A DNA stretch of 7,492 nt, from NCBI GenBank assembly GCA_015662475.1, contig DQUB01000190.1, positions 1 to 7,492 of the forward strand, written 5' to 3'. The notes under the pieces were generated by a model that was not told the DNA's origin, searched no databases, and saw nothing but the letters and a program-made list of their open reading frames with translations. This document shows, piece by piece, positions 1 to 6,549 of this stretch. Both the position numbers and the translations under genes were made by a program. Within the stretch, counting starts at the first letter, position 1; the number at the start of each line of letters is the position of its first letter. This DNA is from Pyrodictium sp. GTDB taxonomy: Archaea; Thermoproteota; Thermoprotei_A; Sulfolobales; Pyrodictiaceae.

Positions 1-547
1 CGCAGTTGTTAGAAGCTATAGTGTTGTTGAGGGGCCGGCTTGGATTGAGGGTGAGGTAGGCCCGCTAACACATGTTAGATCGGGAACATTTGTTGCCTCA
101 AAGGCGAAACTCGGGGCTTTCACACAGGTTAAGTCGAGCATAGTCTTGGAGGATGCTAGAGCCTCTCACTTAAACTATGTAGGCGATAGCATTGTTGGTG
201 AGAAGGCTAACTTGGGTGCTGGCACTATAACAGCAAACTTGCGTTTTGATAGAAAGCCTGTTAAAACTGTTTTGAAGGGCGAGCTTGTGAGCACTGGTAG
301 GGTAAAGTTTGGAAGTGTGGTTGGAGGCTACGCGTCTTTAGGCATTAACGTCTCTATACTGCCTGGTAGAAAGGTTGGAGCTTGGAGCTGGGTTTATCCA
401 GGCATAGTTGTTGATAGAGATGTTCCAGACTGCAGCTATCTTAGGCCTAGTGAGGCTGGAAAACCAGCTATCGTCGAGAGGGGTGATAGAGAGGTTTGCA
501 ACCCAATTAAAGCCTATAAGGAGCTAATTGCTAGCCTTAGAGAGTAG
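1..547 (+). CDS. GlmU/ST0452-like bifunctional sugar-1-phosphate nucleotidylyltransferase/acetyltransferase, C-terminal part (5' end outside window)
   Basis: The reading frame is open from base 2 and stops at TAG 545-547, giving 181 visible residues with no start, so the gene begins upstream of the window. The visible part is a left-handed beta-helix acyltransferase domain, rich in short hydrophobic-glycine repeats. The block HLNYVGDSIVGEKANLGAGT followed by ITANLRFDRKPVK is characteristic of GlmU-like enzymes. Known for the family: in Sulfolobus tokodaii ST0452, His308, Tyr311, Asn331, Lys337 and Lys340 matter for amino-sugar-1-phosphate acetylation. The same residues occur here with identical spacing (H, +3 Y, +23 N, +29 K, +32 K), so acetyltransferase activity is likely retained. 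The missing N-terminal half should be the nucleotidylyltransferase domain. Inferred role: cytoplasmic synthesis of UDP-GlcNAc or a related nucleotide sugar for glycosylation. The last 24 bp overlap the convergent CitG-like gene. A TTG at 146 is internal and not the start. Confidence 0.88.
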   Translation, partial: AVVRSYSVVEGPAWIEGEVGPLTHVRSGTFVASKAKLGAFTQVKSSIVLEDARASHLNYVGDSIVGEKANLGAGTITANLRFDRKPVKTVLKGELVSTGRVKFGSVVGGYASLGINVSILPGRKVGAWSWVYPGIVVDRDVPDCSYLRPSEAGKPAIVERGDREVCNPIKAYKELIASLRE

Positions 548-1444
548 TTCGTAGAAGCGTCTTGCTAGAGCATTGGCAACTATATCGGCTGAACTTCCAG
601 GCCCTCCACCTCCAAGAACATCTCTAGGATCTACTGGAGGTGATCTCTCCTCGCATAGAAGCTTCAACACTTGTTGCGCTAGGATGGGGTTAAAAGCCTT
701 TCTCTTAACCAGCAAGTCGCCTTCTAACGCTGCAATACAGTATGTGGTTTTTGGAAGACTTTTCTCCAAGTCTGCAAGGTCTATTGCTGGATAAGCTTCT
801 CCAAAGCTTATGGTGAAACCTGTATACGCGTCTTTCGATACAGGATCGTAGAGCGATGCTTCAGCCAGTATGTTGGCTAACGTCAACCTCTTCTCCAAGA
901 TATCCTGTTTTGCAAGACCACCATCTGTGATGCTTGGCATGCCACCATAAGCTATTCTCGCTAGATAGCGGGGAGAAACTATCTCCATGGCGGTGTAGAA
1001 TGAGAGAGCACCTTCAACACCAGCAGCTTCTACAGCTGCTTTTGCAGACCCCATCACGTGGTAGATGTTATCGCTAGAATACTTCGCCAAGCTATAGCCT
1101 AGCGCTGCAGCTTGCAATGCAAAGAGTAGTAGCATTCCAGCTCCCGCATTACCCCACCTAATACTCCTCTTCACAGCTTCAACCCAAAACACGTGAAAAG
1201 TGTGTGGAGCCTCACCTAAACCTGCTAGACAGGAGTCTAGACACACCTCATATGCTGCCCACACATTAGCGCCAAGAGCCAGCCTTGGAATGTCCTGCCG
1301 TGGACTAGCGCAAGAAGCTAGTCCATAGCGAGGTATACACGCATCCATAAAAGCTGCAAAAGCGCATGCACGTGCAAACAATCTACACTCAGTCACCCCA
1401 GGTGGATCATCACAGCCTCTAGGCTCGGCGAGACTACCGCTCAT
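524..1444 (-). CDS. CitG-family (triphosphoribosyl-dephospho-CoA synthase-like) protein, divergent archaeal form
   Basis: A protein of 306 residues (ATG at 1444; an adjacent GTG at 1447 would add one). The ATG is preferred because a GAGGT ribosome-binding sequence lies 6 nt upstream. Three blocks match the CitG/COG1767 family: RWGNAGAGMLLLFALQAAA (about 97-115), corresponding to the family's N-x-N-L-G-x-LLLLAPLA helix; GDLLVKRKAF (about 242-251), corresponding to PDTLIARKxG; and GPGSSADIVANAL (about 281-293), corresponding to NPGTTADLTAAAL. The N-terminal PKPG motif is eroded to IPRYG (about 37-41). Known: bacterial CitG makes the prosthetic-group precursor of citrate lyase and MdcB does so for malonate decarboxylase, using ATP and dephospho-CoA. 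No such decarboxylase or lyase gene is nearby, and the role of archaeal members is not established, so the substrate is open. The N-terminal half is unusually rich in cysteine. The gene stands alone, divergent from the UPF0282 gene and overlapping the GlmU-like gene tail to tail. Confidence 0.75.
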   Translation of the reverse strand: MSGSLAEPRGCDDPPGVTECRLFARACAFAAFMDACIPRYGLASCASPRQDIPRLALGANVWAAYEVCLDSCLAGLGEAPHTFHVFWVEAVKRSIRWGNAGAGMLLLFALQAAALGYSLAKYSSDNIYHVMGSAKAAVEAAGVEGALSFYTAMEIVSPRYLARIAYGGMPSITDGGLAKQDILEKRLTLANILAEASLYDPVSKDAYTGFTISFGEAYPAIDLADLEKSLPKTTYCIAALEGDLLVKRKAFNPILAQQVLKLLCEERSPPVDPRDVLGGGGPGSSADIVANALARRFYELLSKASN

Positions 1445-1450
1445 CACACA

Positions 1451-1458
1451 ACCTCTCC
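1451..1458 (-). promoter_or_regulatory. Ribosome-binding site of the CitG-like gene
   Basis: On the minus strand the sequence reads GGAGAGGT. Its GAGGT part lies 6 nt before the ATG at 1444 but only 3 nt before the overlapping GTG at 1447. This spacing is the reason for choosing ATG. Confidence 0.5.
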
Positions 1459-1480
1459 AACAAACTACACATCCTTCCCA

Positions 1481-1490
1481 AAACTATACT
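1481..1490 (-). promoter_or_regulatory. Candidate TATA box for the CitG-like gene
   Basis: The minus strand reads AGTATAGTTT here, an archaeal box-A-like element. With the usual distance of about 25 nt, transcription would start near 1460, leaving a short leader that carries the GGAGAGG site. This is a pattern match only. The tandem AT-rich repeats at 1663-1701 are a competing promoter location. Confidence 0.3.
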
Positions 1491-1662
1491 GTAGAAAGGT
1501 CTCCGAAAAACAATTACAGCTAGAATCTAGGCTGCTAGGAGCTCCACCTCCAACAACCATTATGCTGTCTAAGAACCATTTGCAAGCACATGACGGTTGT
1601 GGGTAAAAGGATGACCTGGAGAGCTTTAGAGGTTTTGGCGACGTATGCACGTGTTGCTTGGT

Positions 1663-1701
1663 AAGAGATAATTTTAAGAGATAATTTTAAGAGATAATTT
1701 T
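1663..1701. repeat. Three perfect tandem copies of a 13-bp AT-rich unit
   Basis: The unit AAGAGATAATTTT is repeated at 1663-1675, 1676-1688 and 1689-1701 without mismatch, and the run continues as AATAGTATAC. Each copy contains ATAATTTTAA, resembling an archaeal TATA element on either strand. It sits roughly 225 bp from both divergent start codons, close to where strand composition flips. Inferred: a promoter or regulator-binding array for one or both genes, or a simple slippage product. Nothing here shows which protein would bind. Confidence 0.8.
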
Positions 1702-1914
1702 AATAGTATACTTGTTTTTGAAGAGTATTGGTTCAACGCAATCAAGTATCTTGAGTATAGTGTTTTGCAACATAGCTTTTGGTAGTGATGTTGAAAAATG
1801 TGGCGTGAGTTCAACTTGTGGGGGAGCTCTAGTATACGTTGGTATGGTGGAATGTGAGGCTTTTGGCTCTTGGAGTGTAGATATGTTGGGTCTTGCGAGA
1901 TACTGTGTAGGGTT

Positions 1915-1918
1915 GGAG
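1915..1918 (+). promoter_or_regulatory. Candidate ribosome-binding site before GTG 1927
   Basis: GGAG lies 8 nt upstream of the GTG at 1927 and supports that codon as the start of the UPF0282 gene. The in-frame TTG at 1870 has only a weaker GAGG about 11 nt upstream. Confidence 0.4.
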
Positions 1919-1926
1919 TAGATCTT

Positions 1927-2973
1927 GTGTGGTTTGACAGTCTTGGTGCAAAGTCTGCAGCTATACGTGTTCACGGAGTGCTTGTAGATCCTGGAGCTGC
2001 TGCAATGCAGCCAAGCTACCCTCTACCGGGTGAAGAGAAGCAGAGACTCCGTAGCGAGGCGGTAAAGGCTATAGAGGCTAGAGCTGCTAAGGCTAACATG
2101 CTAATCATAACACACTACCACTACGACCACCACCTACTCCCAAGCGACTCATCTCTCTCAAACCCTGCAACGCTATATTGCCGGAAAACAATACTTGCTA
2201 AGAACCCCAACATGTACATCAACAAGTCGCAGTGGGAGCGAGCTAGACTCTGGCTATCACAGCTTCTAAGCCTCTGTGGAGGTGAGAAGCTGGAAAACTA
2301 TCTGGTTGAGCCCCAGAAAAGCGAGTTTGAAGACCCAGTAGAGAAGCTTGTAGAAGCCCACTCTAGAGACTGGGGAGACTATGCTAGTAGACGTGCTGAG
2401 CTGTTGAGGAGGGGGAGGGAAAGTTTTGAAAAGCTTGTTAGGCTATGGGCTAGCGAGAGCTGGGTTAGAGAAGAGATAGTCTTGGCCGATGGAACTCGCA
2501 TACTATTTGTCGATGAGGGGGTGTATGAGGCTAACAATGTTAGAATCAAGCTTCTAGGACCCCATTTCCACGGGATAGAGTATGATGCGACGGGATGGGT
2601 TGTACCAGTTCTTCTAGAGGTTAACAACTACAAGTTGCTCTTCACTAGCGATCTCATGGGCCCAATTATAGAGGATTATGCCTCTGAAATACTTTCAATC
2701 GATCCGGACATACTGGTAGCTGATGGCCCTCCAACATACCTTTTCCCATACATGTTCAATAGGGTGAACTTGAAGAGAGCTGTGGACAACATGGTGAGGA
2801 TAATCCTTGAGTCTCAAAAGCTGAAACTTGTAATCTATGATCACCACCTGCTTAGAGAGAAGCGGTGGAGACAACGTGTTGCAGAAGTATTTAGAGCTTC
2901 TGAGAAAGCTGGTGTGCCAGTGCTTACAGCGGCTGAATGTCTTGGCGAGAAACCGTTGATAGACCGTCTCTAG
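1927..2973 (+). CDS. UPF0282-family metallo-beta-lactamase-fold hydrolase
   Basis: A protein of 348 residues from GTG 1927; a TTG at 1870 would add 19 residues (cysteine-rich, unlike the family). Family proteins open with a strand ending FDSLG, found here right after the GTG (WFDSLGAKS), so 1927 is preferred, though it trims the first beta strand. Metal ligands are visible in order: THYHYDHH (H63, H65, D67, H68), GPHFHG (H213/H215), FTSDLMGP (D242) and YDHHLL (H306/H307), plus ADGPPTY (about 266-272). The NPNMYINKSQ stretch (about 93-102) also matches UPF0282. Known: the MBL fold binds two metal ions, usually zinc, and hydrolyses phosphoesters, nucleic acids or thioesters; no substrate is known to me for UPF0282. 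Oddity: about 60-70 extra, mostly charged helical residues (about 110-185) before the ADGTRI strand. The protein is cytoplasmic, with no signal peptide. Its stop overlaps that of the convergent kinase-like gene. Confidence 0.85.
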   Translation: MWFDSLGAKSAAIRVHGVLVDPGAAAMQPSYPLPGEEKQRLRSEAVKAIEARAAKANMLIITHYHYDHHLLPSDSSLSNPATLYCRKTILAKNPNMYINKSQWERARLWLSQLLSLCGGEKLENYLVEPQKSEFEDPVEKLVEAHSRDWGDYASRRAELLRRGRESFEKLVRLWASESWVREEIVLADGTRILFVDEGVYEANNVRIKLLGPHFHGIEYDATGWVVPVLLEVNNYKLLFTSDLMGPIIEDYASEILSIDPDILVADGPPTYLFPYMFNRVNLKRAVDNMVRIILESQKLKLVIYDHHLLREKRWRQRVAEVFRASEKAGVPVLTAAECLGEKPLIDRL

Positions 2974-4472
2974 CCTTTGAGAGCTTCTAGCGCAACTCTT
3001 TGGAGAACACGTCTTATGGACTCTAACACGTTTGGGGCTACAGCAGTGAGAAATGGTATCATGTACCTTGGCCTAGAAGCTTCCAAGACAACTTTAGGAT
3101 CACCACCTCCATCCAAATAGCCTTTTGCAAGTAGTCTAGCTCTAGCTTCAGGCTTGCGTGGTAGTAGTGTGGAGGGGTAGTATGCTGCTAGAGCAATATC
3201 CCATGCTTTCTCGGTGAGAGACGGGTTTTCACGAGCTTGTTCAAGATCGACAACATATATTTTGTTATGTGAAAACACGAAATTTGAAGGATTGGTGTCC
3301 CAAAGCCCAATATTGTCTCTATGTAGACTTGCCAGCAACTCTCCTAGCTGGACCAACTCTTTCTCGGGAACAACCTTCTCCCTTATAAGATCCGACAATG
3401 TTTTACCTTCAATATACTCGTAGGCAGAGACGAGTCTTCGTGGGTCGATGAGTAGTGGTCGTGGGACATCGTAGCCTTTCTCGGCTAAAAGCCTATTATA
3501 CTGGTATTCTGCTGCAAGACGTTTTCGAGGCAAAACTCTCGGTTTAGGGAGGTGTAGAGCGAGTATGTATACAAGCAACCATTTCAACGCTATAGGTCTA
3601 GCATACCATTTCACCATAGCAGGAGTATATCCTCCAGCTTCAACTCTAGCAGCAGCTCTCACAACACCCTGTCTTCGAACTCTAGCAAGCTCGGCTTTCA
3701 CCCCTGTCACAGCAAACAACTGGTCTTGGAAATTGAGAAGGCGGGTTGCAAGTCTAGCAGAATCTAGTCTTGCTAAGAGCAGTGGGTCTCTAAGCAATGG
3801 GTGGAGCTTTTCTTTCAAACCTTCAAGCGTTCTACTTGGATCGACGGTGATCTGGATAGCTTCAACTAGACTAGCAAGACTTGCCTCGAAAGAGGGTCTC
3901 CTAGGCTTTGAAACAAGCTTGTAGTAGGGTGTGCCAGGCACACGTGAAACATACTCTATCGTATCAGCAACTTTTGCAGAAACACTTGCTATCCACTGGT
4001 GGTAGGGCGCATAGTACAACATAGCATTTATCGCTGGTCTTAGCCAAGGGTATAAGCGTGCTAGAAGAGAGAGAAAAGCTATCGATGGCATGTGTGCAGC
4101 AAACCAAAGCCTATCCCACATCGCGTCTAAGAGGTTGACAAGCCTACACAATGTCTCCCCATAGGCCCTCTCAACTATTCTAGTTAGAAGCATGCTATAG
4201 TACTCCTCATCACCGTATAGGCGGGTCGGCTTGAGCAGTAGAAAGGAGGAGAGTATCCCACCAGCTTCACCACAATCAATATCAGCTTCTACTGCAGTGT
4301 ATGGCGCAACTATAATGTCCACATCGCCACAAGCAACCCTCATACCTTCCAGTTCGTGAACCTCAACCTTCCTCTCCAAGAGGGAGTAGACTAGCTCTAA
4401 ACGACCAACATTGTATGCCAACGTCACCCTAGAGAAGCGCGATAGGAATTGCGCACATTCATGGAGTGGCAC
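2970..4472 (-). CDS. Atypical kinase-fold protein (Bud32/RIO-like C-terminal domain) with unrecognised N-terminal domain
   Basis: A 500-residue protein with a GTG start at 4472. A GAGGT site lies 10 nt upstream (plus-strand 4483-4487) and a TTAAGTTTT element just beyond it could be a promoter. The C-terminal half (about 270-440) shows a small kinase fold. Candidates are K288 in AMVKWY as the beta-3 lysine and E322 in AAEYQYNRLL as its partner helix glutamate. YEYIEGKTLSDL (351-362) is a hinge as in Bud32. LWDTNPSNFVF (390-400) supplies the catalytic Asp D392 and N397, and VVDLEQA (407-413) is the DFG equivalent with D409. The family's HGD/HRD is changed to LWD, and the glycine-rich loop is not obvious. 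Residues 1 to about 265 match no family I recognise. They contain CGDVDIIV (48-55) and an LYGDEEYY segment (85-92), faintly suggesting a nucleotidyltransferase core, but without its GS motif. Substrate could be a protein or a small molecule. The gene is monocistronic. Confidence 0.72.
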   Translation of the reverse strand: MPLHECAQFLSRFSRVTLAYNVGRLELVYSLLERKVEVHELEGMRVACGDVDIIVAPYTAVEADIDCGEAGGILSSFLLLKPTRLYGDEEYYSMLLTRIVERAYGETLCRLVNLLDAMWDRLWFAAHMPSIAFLSLLARLYPWLRPAINAMLYYAPYHQWIASVSAKVADTIEYVSRVPGTPYYKLVSKPRRPSFEASLASLVEAIQITVDPSRTLEGLKEKLHPLLRDPLLLARLDSARLATRLLNFQDQLFAVTGVKAELARVRRQGVVRAAARVEAGGYTPAMVKWYARPIALKWLLVYILALHLPKPRVLPRKRLAAEYQYNRLLAEKGYDVPRPLLIDPRRLVSAYEYIEGKTLSDLIREKVVPEKELVQLGELLASLHRDNIGLWDTNPSNFVFSHNKIYVVDLEQARENPSLTEKAWDIALAAYYPSTLLPRKPEARARLLAKGYLDGGGDPKVVLEASRPRYMIPFLTAVAPNVLESIRRVLQRVALEALKG

Positions 4473-4845
4473 AGTCTAATCTACCTCGAAAACTTAACGC
4501 TAACACTCACCTACATTACTTGCTATCTTGCAAGCTTTTCCACCACACTACAAAATCGCCTAACCACAACATCTAACATGCTGGTTTTCCCACTTAGACA
4601 GTCTCTCCCCTTGCAGCGTAGAATGTTAGGGGTCTATCGAGGATTTGATGTGTGGCTGGAAAACCTGGGCATGTTTAGCGGTTCAGTTCATCGACCCTTC
4701 AGCATGTGAAGCAGTTTTCTAAGACTATGTCGGCTTCATCACAACCCTCTCCATTTTTGCGGTTATAGAGGCGTTCTAAAGTTCTCTGCGCAATGCTTCT
4801 TAAGATTGGCCTTGTTAGCACAGCTTTTTCTGGGGCGTAGGCCTC
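4473..4845. other. Divergent intergenic region, 373 bp, between kinase-like gene and lysS
   Basis: No tRNA and no convincing protein gene was found. The plus-strand half next to the kinase gene (4473 to about 4610) is strikingly G-poor (about 47 C, 12 G), whereas 4611-4700 is G-rich (about 28 G, 16 C), so the strand bias flips near 4610. TTCTTAAGAT at about 4797-4806 and TTATAG at about 4763-4768 are weak candidate TATA elements for lysS. A small hairpin CTTCA-GCATG-TGAAG lies near 4698-4712. Open frames 4449-4709 (plus) and 4699-4911 (minus) overlap the 5' ends of the flanking genes and have no recognisable family. Confidence 0.55.
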
Positions 4846-6537
4846 TTGGAGCAAATTGTTGAGAAGGCTCTTCGTGAACCTGTATTGGATGTTGGGGGAG
4901 AGCTTAGACACTGGATAGATGTGCTAGCAGATTGGCTTGAGCAGAAGTTGAGAGAGCGTGGAAAGCAAGAGTATGTGTTCAATGGTGGTTTGAGTGTTTC
5001 TGGTTTACAGCATGTTGGTAGGCTTCGTGGAGAAGTGATAATCCCAGAAACGTTGCGCCGTATTCTAGAGCAGAGAGGCTACAGGGTAAAACAGTACCTT
5101 ACACTCTACACCCAAGATGCTTGGAAGGGTAAAGAGTCTCAGCGTAGAGTATTCTCTGACCCTGAGGAGGCTGGAAGGTATACGGGTTGGCCTCTAGCAA
5201 GAGTTCCAGATCCACGTGGATGCCATAGTTCTTGGGTTGACCACTTCTGGGCTGATTTTGGCCCCTACATCTCGGAGTTTACCGATGGGAGGATAGAGGT
5301 TGTAACAACAACTGAGCTTTATCAGGGGAAGCTGTTGGAGTTTGCAAAACTAGTCTATGAGAGACGTGAACAGGTTAGACTAGTGGTTAACAAGTATCGT
5401 GGGAGAAAGCCCTACCCCGAAAACTGGGTGCCTTGGGAGCCTAGATGTCAGAAGTGTGGGAGGATAGACTCGACAGAGGCGAAAACAATTGACTGGGAAA
5501 AGGGTGTTGTAGAGTACAAGTGTGGATACTGTGGAGCTCAAGGTAAAGCTCCGGTAGGAGATGGAAAGCTGAACTGGAGGATAGAATGGGTTGGAGTTTG
5601 GTGGGCGTTGCAAGTAGACTTCGAACCTTATGGTAAAGACCATGCAACGCCGGGAGGGAGCAGGGATAGTGCAAAAGATCTTGCCGTCAACGTTTTCTCT
5701 GTAGCTCCACCCGAAGGCATACCCTACGAATGGGTTGCTGTTAAAGAGAGTGGACAGCAAGCAGATATGAGTAGCAGCGACTTCATAGGGTTCACGCCAA
5801 GAGAATGGCTTGAAGTCGCCCATCCAGAGATACTGCGCTTCCTATACCTACGCACACCCCCAATGAAAAAGGTTGTCCTTAGCCTCTACGAGATACCACA
5901 ATACTACAACCAGTACTACAAAGCCGAGAGGATATATTATGGGCTAGAGAAGGCCCGTGACAAGAAAGAAGAGGTGCTGCTAAAGAGAAGCTACGAGCTA
6001 AGCTACACACGCAACTCGCCCCCTCCACAACCACCAGCACAACCACCATACACTCACACAGCAATACTAGTCCAAATACTGCCAAAGGACAAGTGGTTAG
6101 AAGAAGCGCTCAAGAGGCTCCAGAAAACAGGACACATGCCCAAAAAGCCTACAAGCTTCGACATGGAGAGGCTAAAAACACTACTACCCAGAGCAGCCAA
6201 CTGGGTAGAGAGATACGCACCAGAACAGATGAGGATAAAGATAGTCGAAGAACCACCCAAACAAGAGCTCGCAAAAATGCCCAAAGACATTCTAGAAGCC
6301 ATGGCTAAACTAGCAAAAATGCTAGAAACACTCGAAGAGTGGAACGAAGACAGCATCAAAAAAGCCATGATAGAACTATCCAAAGACTGGAGCCAAGCGA
6401 AAAGAAGAGAGTTCTACAAAGCCTTCTACCTAGCATTCGTAGGCAAACCAGAAGGCCCAAGAGCAGCCCCACTACTAGCACTCCTAGACAAAGACTTCGT
6501 AGTACAAAGACTATTAGAAGCATCCTCACCAACATAA
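4846..6537 (+). CDS. lysS: Class I lysyl-tRNA synthetase
   Basis: A 563-residue enzyme that charges tRNA-Lys with lysine (ATP-dependent, cytoplasmic). Visible in order: the HIGH-region motif SVSGLQHVGRLRGE (50-63, with HVGR at 56-59); a PDPRGCHSSW block (121-130); a four-cysteine zinc-type knuckle (C201, C204, C226, C229); the substrate block DFEPYGKDHATPGGSRDSAK (258-277); a KMSKS-equivalent ADMSSSDF (306-313); and a C-terminal helical anticodon-binding part with RAANWVERYAPE (449-460) and GKPEGPRAAPLLALLD (533-548) as in Pyrococcus LysRS. Lengths and order match the archaeal class I family. Both lysines of KMSKS are Asp here. A proline-rich linker (391-401) precedes the anticodon-binding part. 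The TTG at 4846 is the only start between the upstream in-frame stop (4816) and the conserved RHWIDVLADWL; TTG 4885 is an alternative. Codon wobble changes from T/G-rich at the 5' end to C/A-rich at the 3' end. Confidence 0.95.
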   Translation: MEQIVEKALREPVLDVGGELRHWIDVLADWLEQKLRERGKQEYVFNGGLSVSGLQHVGRLRGEVIIPETLRRILEQRGYRVKQYLTLYTQDAWKGKESQRRVFSDPEEAGRYTGWPLARVPDPRGCHSSWVDHFWADFGPYISEFTDGRIEVVTTTELYQGKLLEFAKLVYERREQVRLVVNKYRGRKPYPENWVPWEPRCQKCGRIDSTEAKTIDWEKGVVEYKCGYCGAQGKAPVGDGKLNWRIEWVGVWWALQVDFEPYGKDHATPGGSRDSAKDLAVNVFSVAPPEGIPYEWVAVKESGQQADMSSSDFIGFTPREWLEVAHPEILRFLYLRTPPMKKVVLSLYEIPQYYNQYYKAERIYYGLEKARDKKEEVLLKRSYELSYTRNSPPPQPPAQPPYTHTAILVQILPKDKWLEEALKRLQKTGHMPKKPTSFDMERLKTLLPRAANWVERYAPEQMRIKIVEEPPKQELAKMPKDILEAMAKLAKMLETLEEWNEDSIKKAMIELSKDWSQAKRREFYKAFYLAFVGKPEGPRAAPLLALLDKDFVVQRLLEASSPT

Positions 6538-6549
6538 ACTAAGACGACC

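Larger units (their letters stand above)
1448..1926. other. Divergent intergenic region, 479 bp, with a flip in strand composition
   Basis: This lies between the starts of the CitG-like (minus) and UPF0282 (plus) genes. It holds no tRNA and no convincing C/D or H/ACA RNA. Two short open frames (1465-1650 minus, 61 residues; 1712-1921 plus, 69 residues, TTG start) have no recognisable family and poor start contexts. The plus-strand one ends 6 nt before the UPF0282 GTG and could at most be an upstream ORF. On the plus strand the left part is C-rich (1448 to about 1580: about 40 C, 16 G by hand count) and the right part is G/T-rich (1741-1920: about 60 G, 17 C). Small inverted repeats lie at 1520-1530 (CTAGA-A-TCTAG) and 1538-1545 (GGAGCTCC). 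Three 13-bp tandem repeats occupy 1663-1701. Confidence 0.6.

Noticed and set aside
573..794. Plus-strand open frame antisense to the CitG-like gene
   Set aside because: Shadow of the minus-strand coding sequence; the CitG motifs fix the real frame.
1465..1650. 61-residue minus-strand open frame upstream of the CitG-like gene
   Set aside because: No recognisable motif or good start context, composition like the surrounding spacer; best explained as chance.
1775..1830. AGTGATGT resembling box C of a C/D RNA in the UPF0282 leader
   Set aside because: No CTGA box follows at a suitable distance.
1712..1921. 69-residue plus-strand open frame ahead of the UPF0282 gene
   Set aside because: TTG start without a ribosome-binding site, no recognisable family, odd cysteine-rich content. 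The strongly G/T-rich stretch lowers stop-codon frequency and explains the open frame. At most an upstream ORF.
4449..4709. 86-residue plus-strand open frame between the kinase-like gene and lysS
   Set aside because: It overlaps the 5' end of the kinase-like gene antisense, has no domain, and its T/S/L-rich sequence follows from the C/A/T-rich DNA.
4670..4740. Possible C/D box guide RNA on the minus strand (a perfect RTGATGA box followed by two CTGA boxes)
   Set aside because: The box C to first CTGA distance is about 33 nt without a clear D'/C' pair, and no terminal stem is visible; it does not meet the archaeal C/D layout.
4699..4911. 70-residue minus-strand open frame overlapping the lysS start
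   Set aside because: It runs 66 bp into lysS antisense and matches no family; codon use is not unreasonable, so a small chance remains that a shorter form is real.
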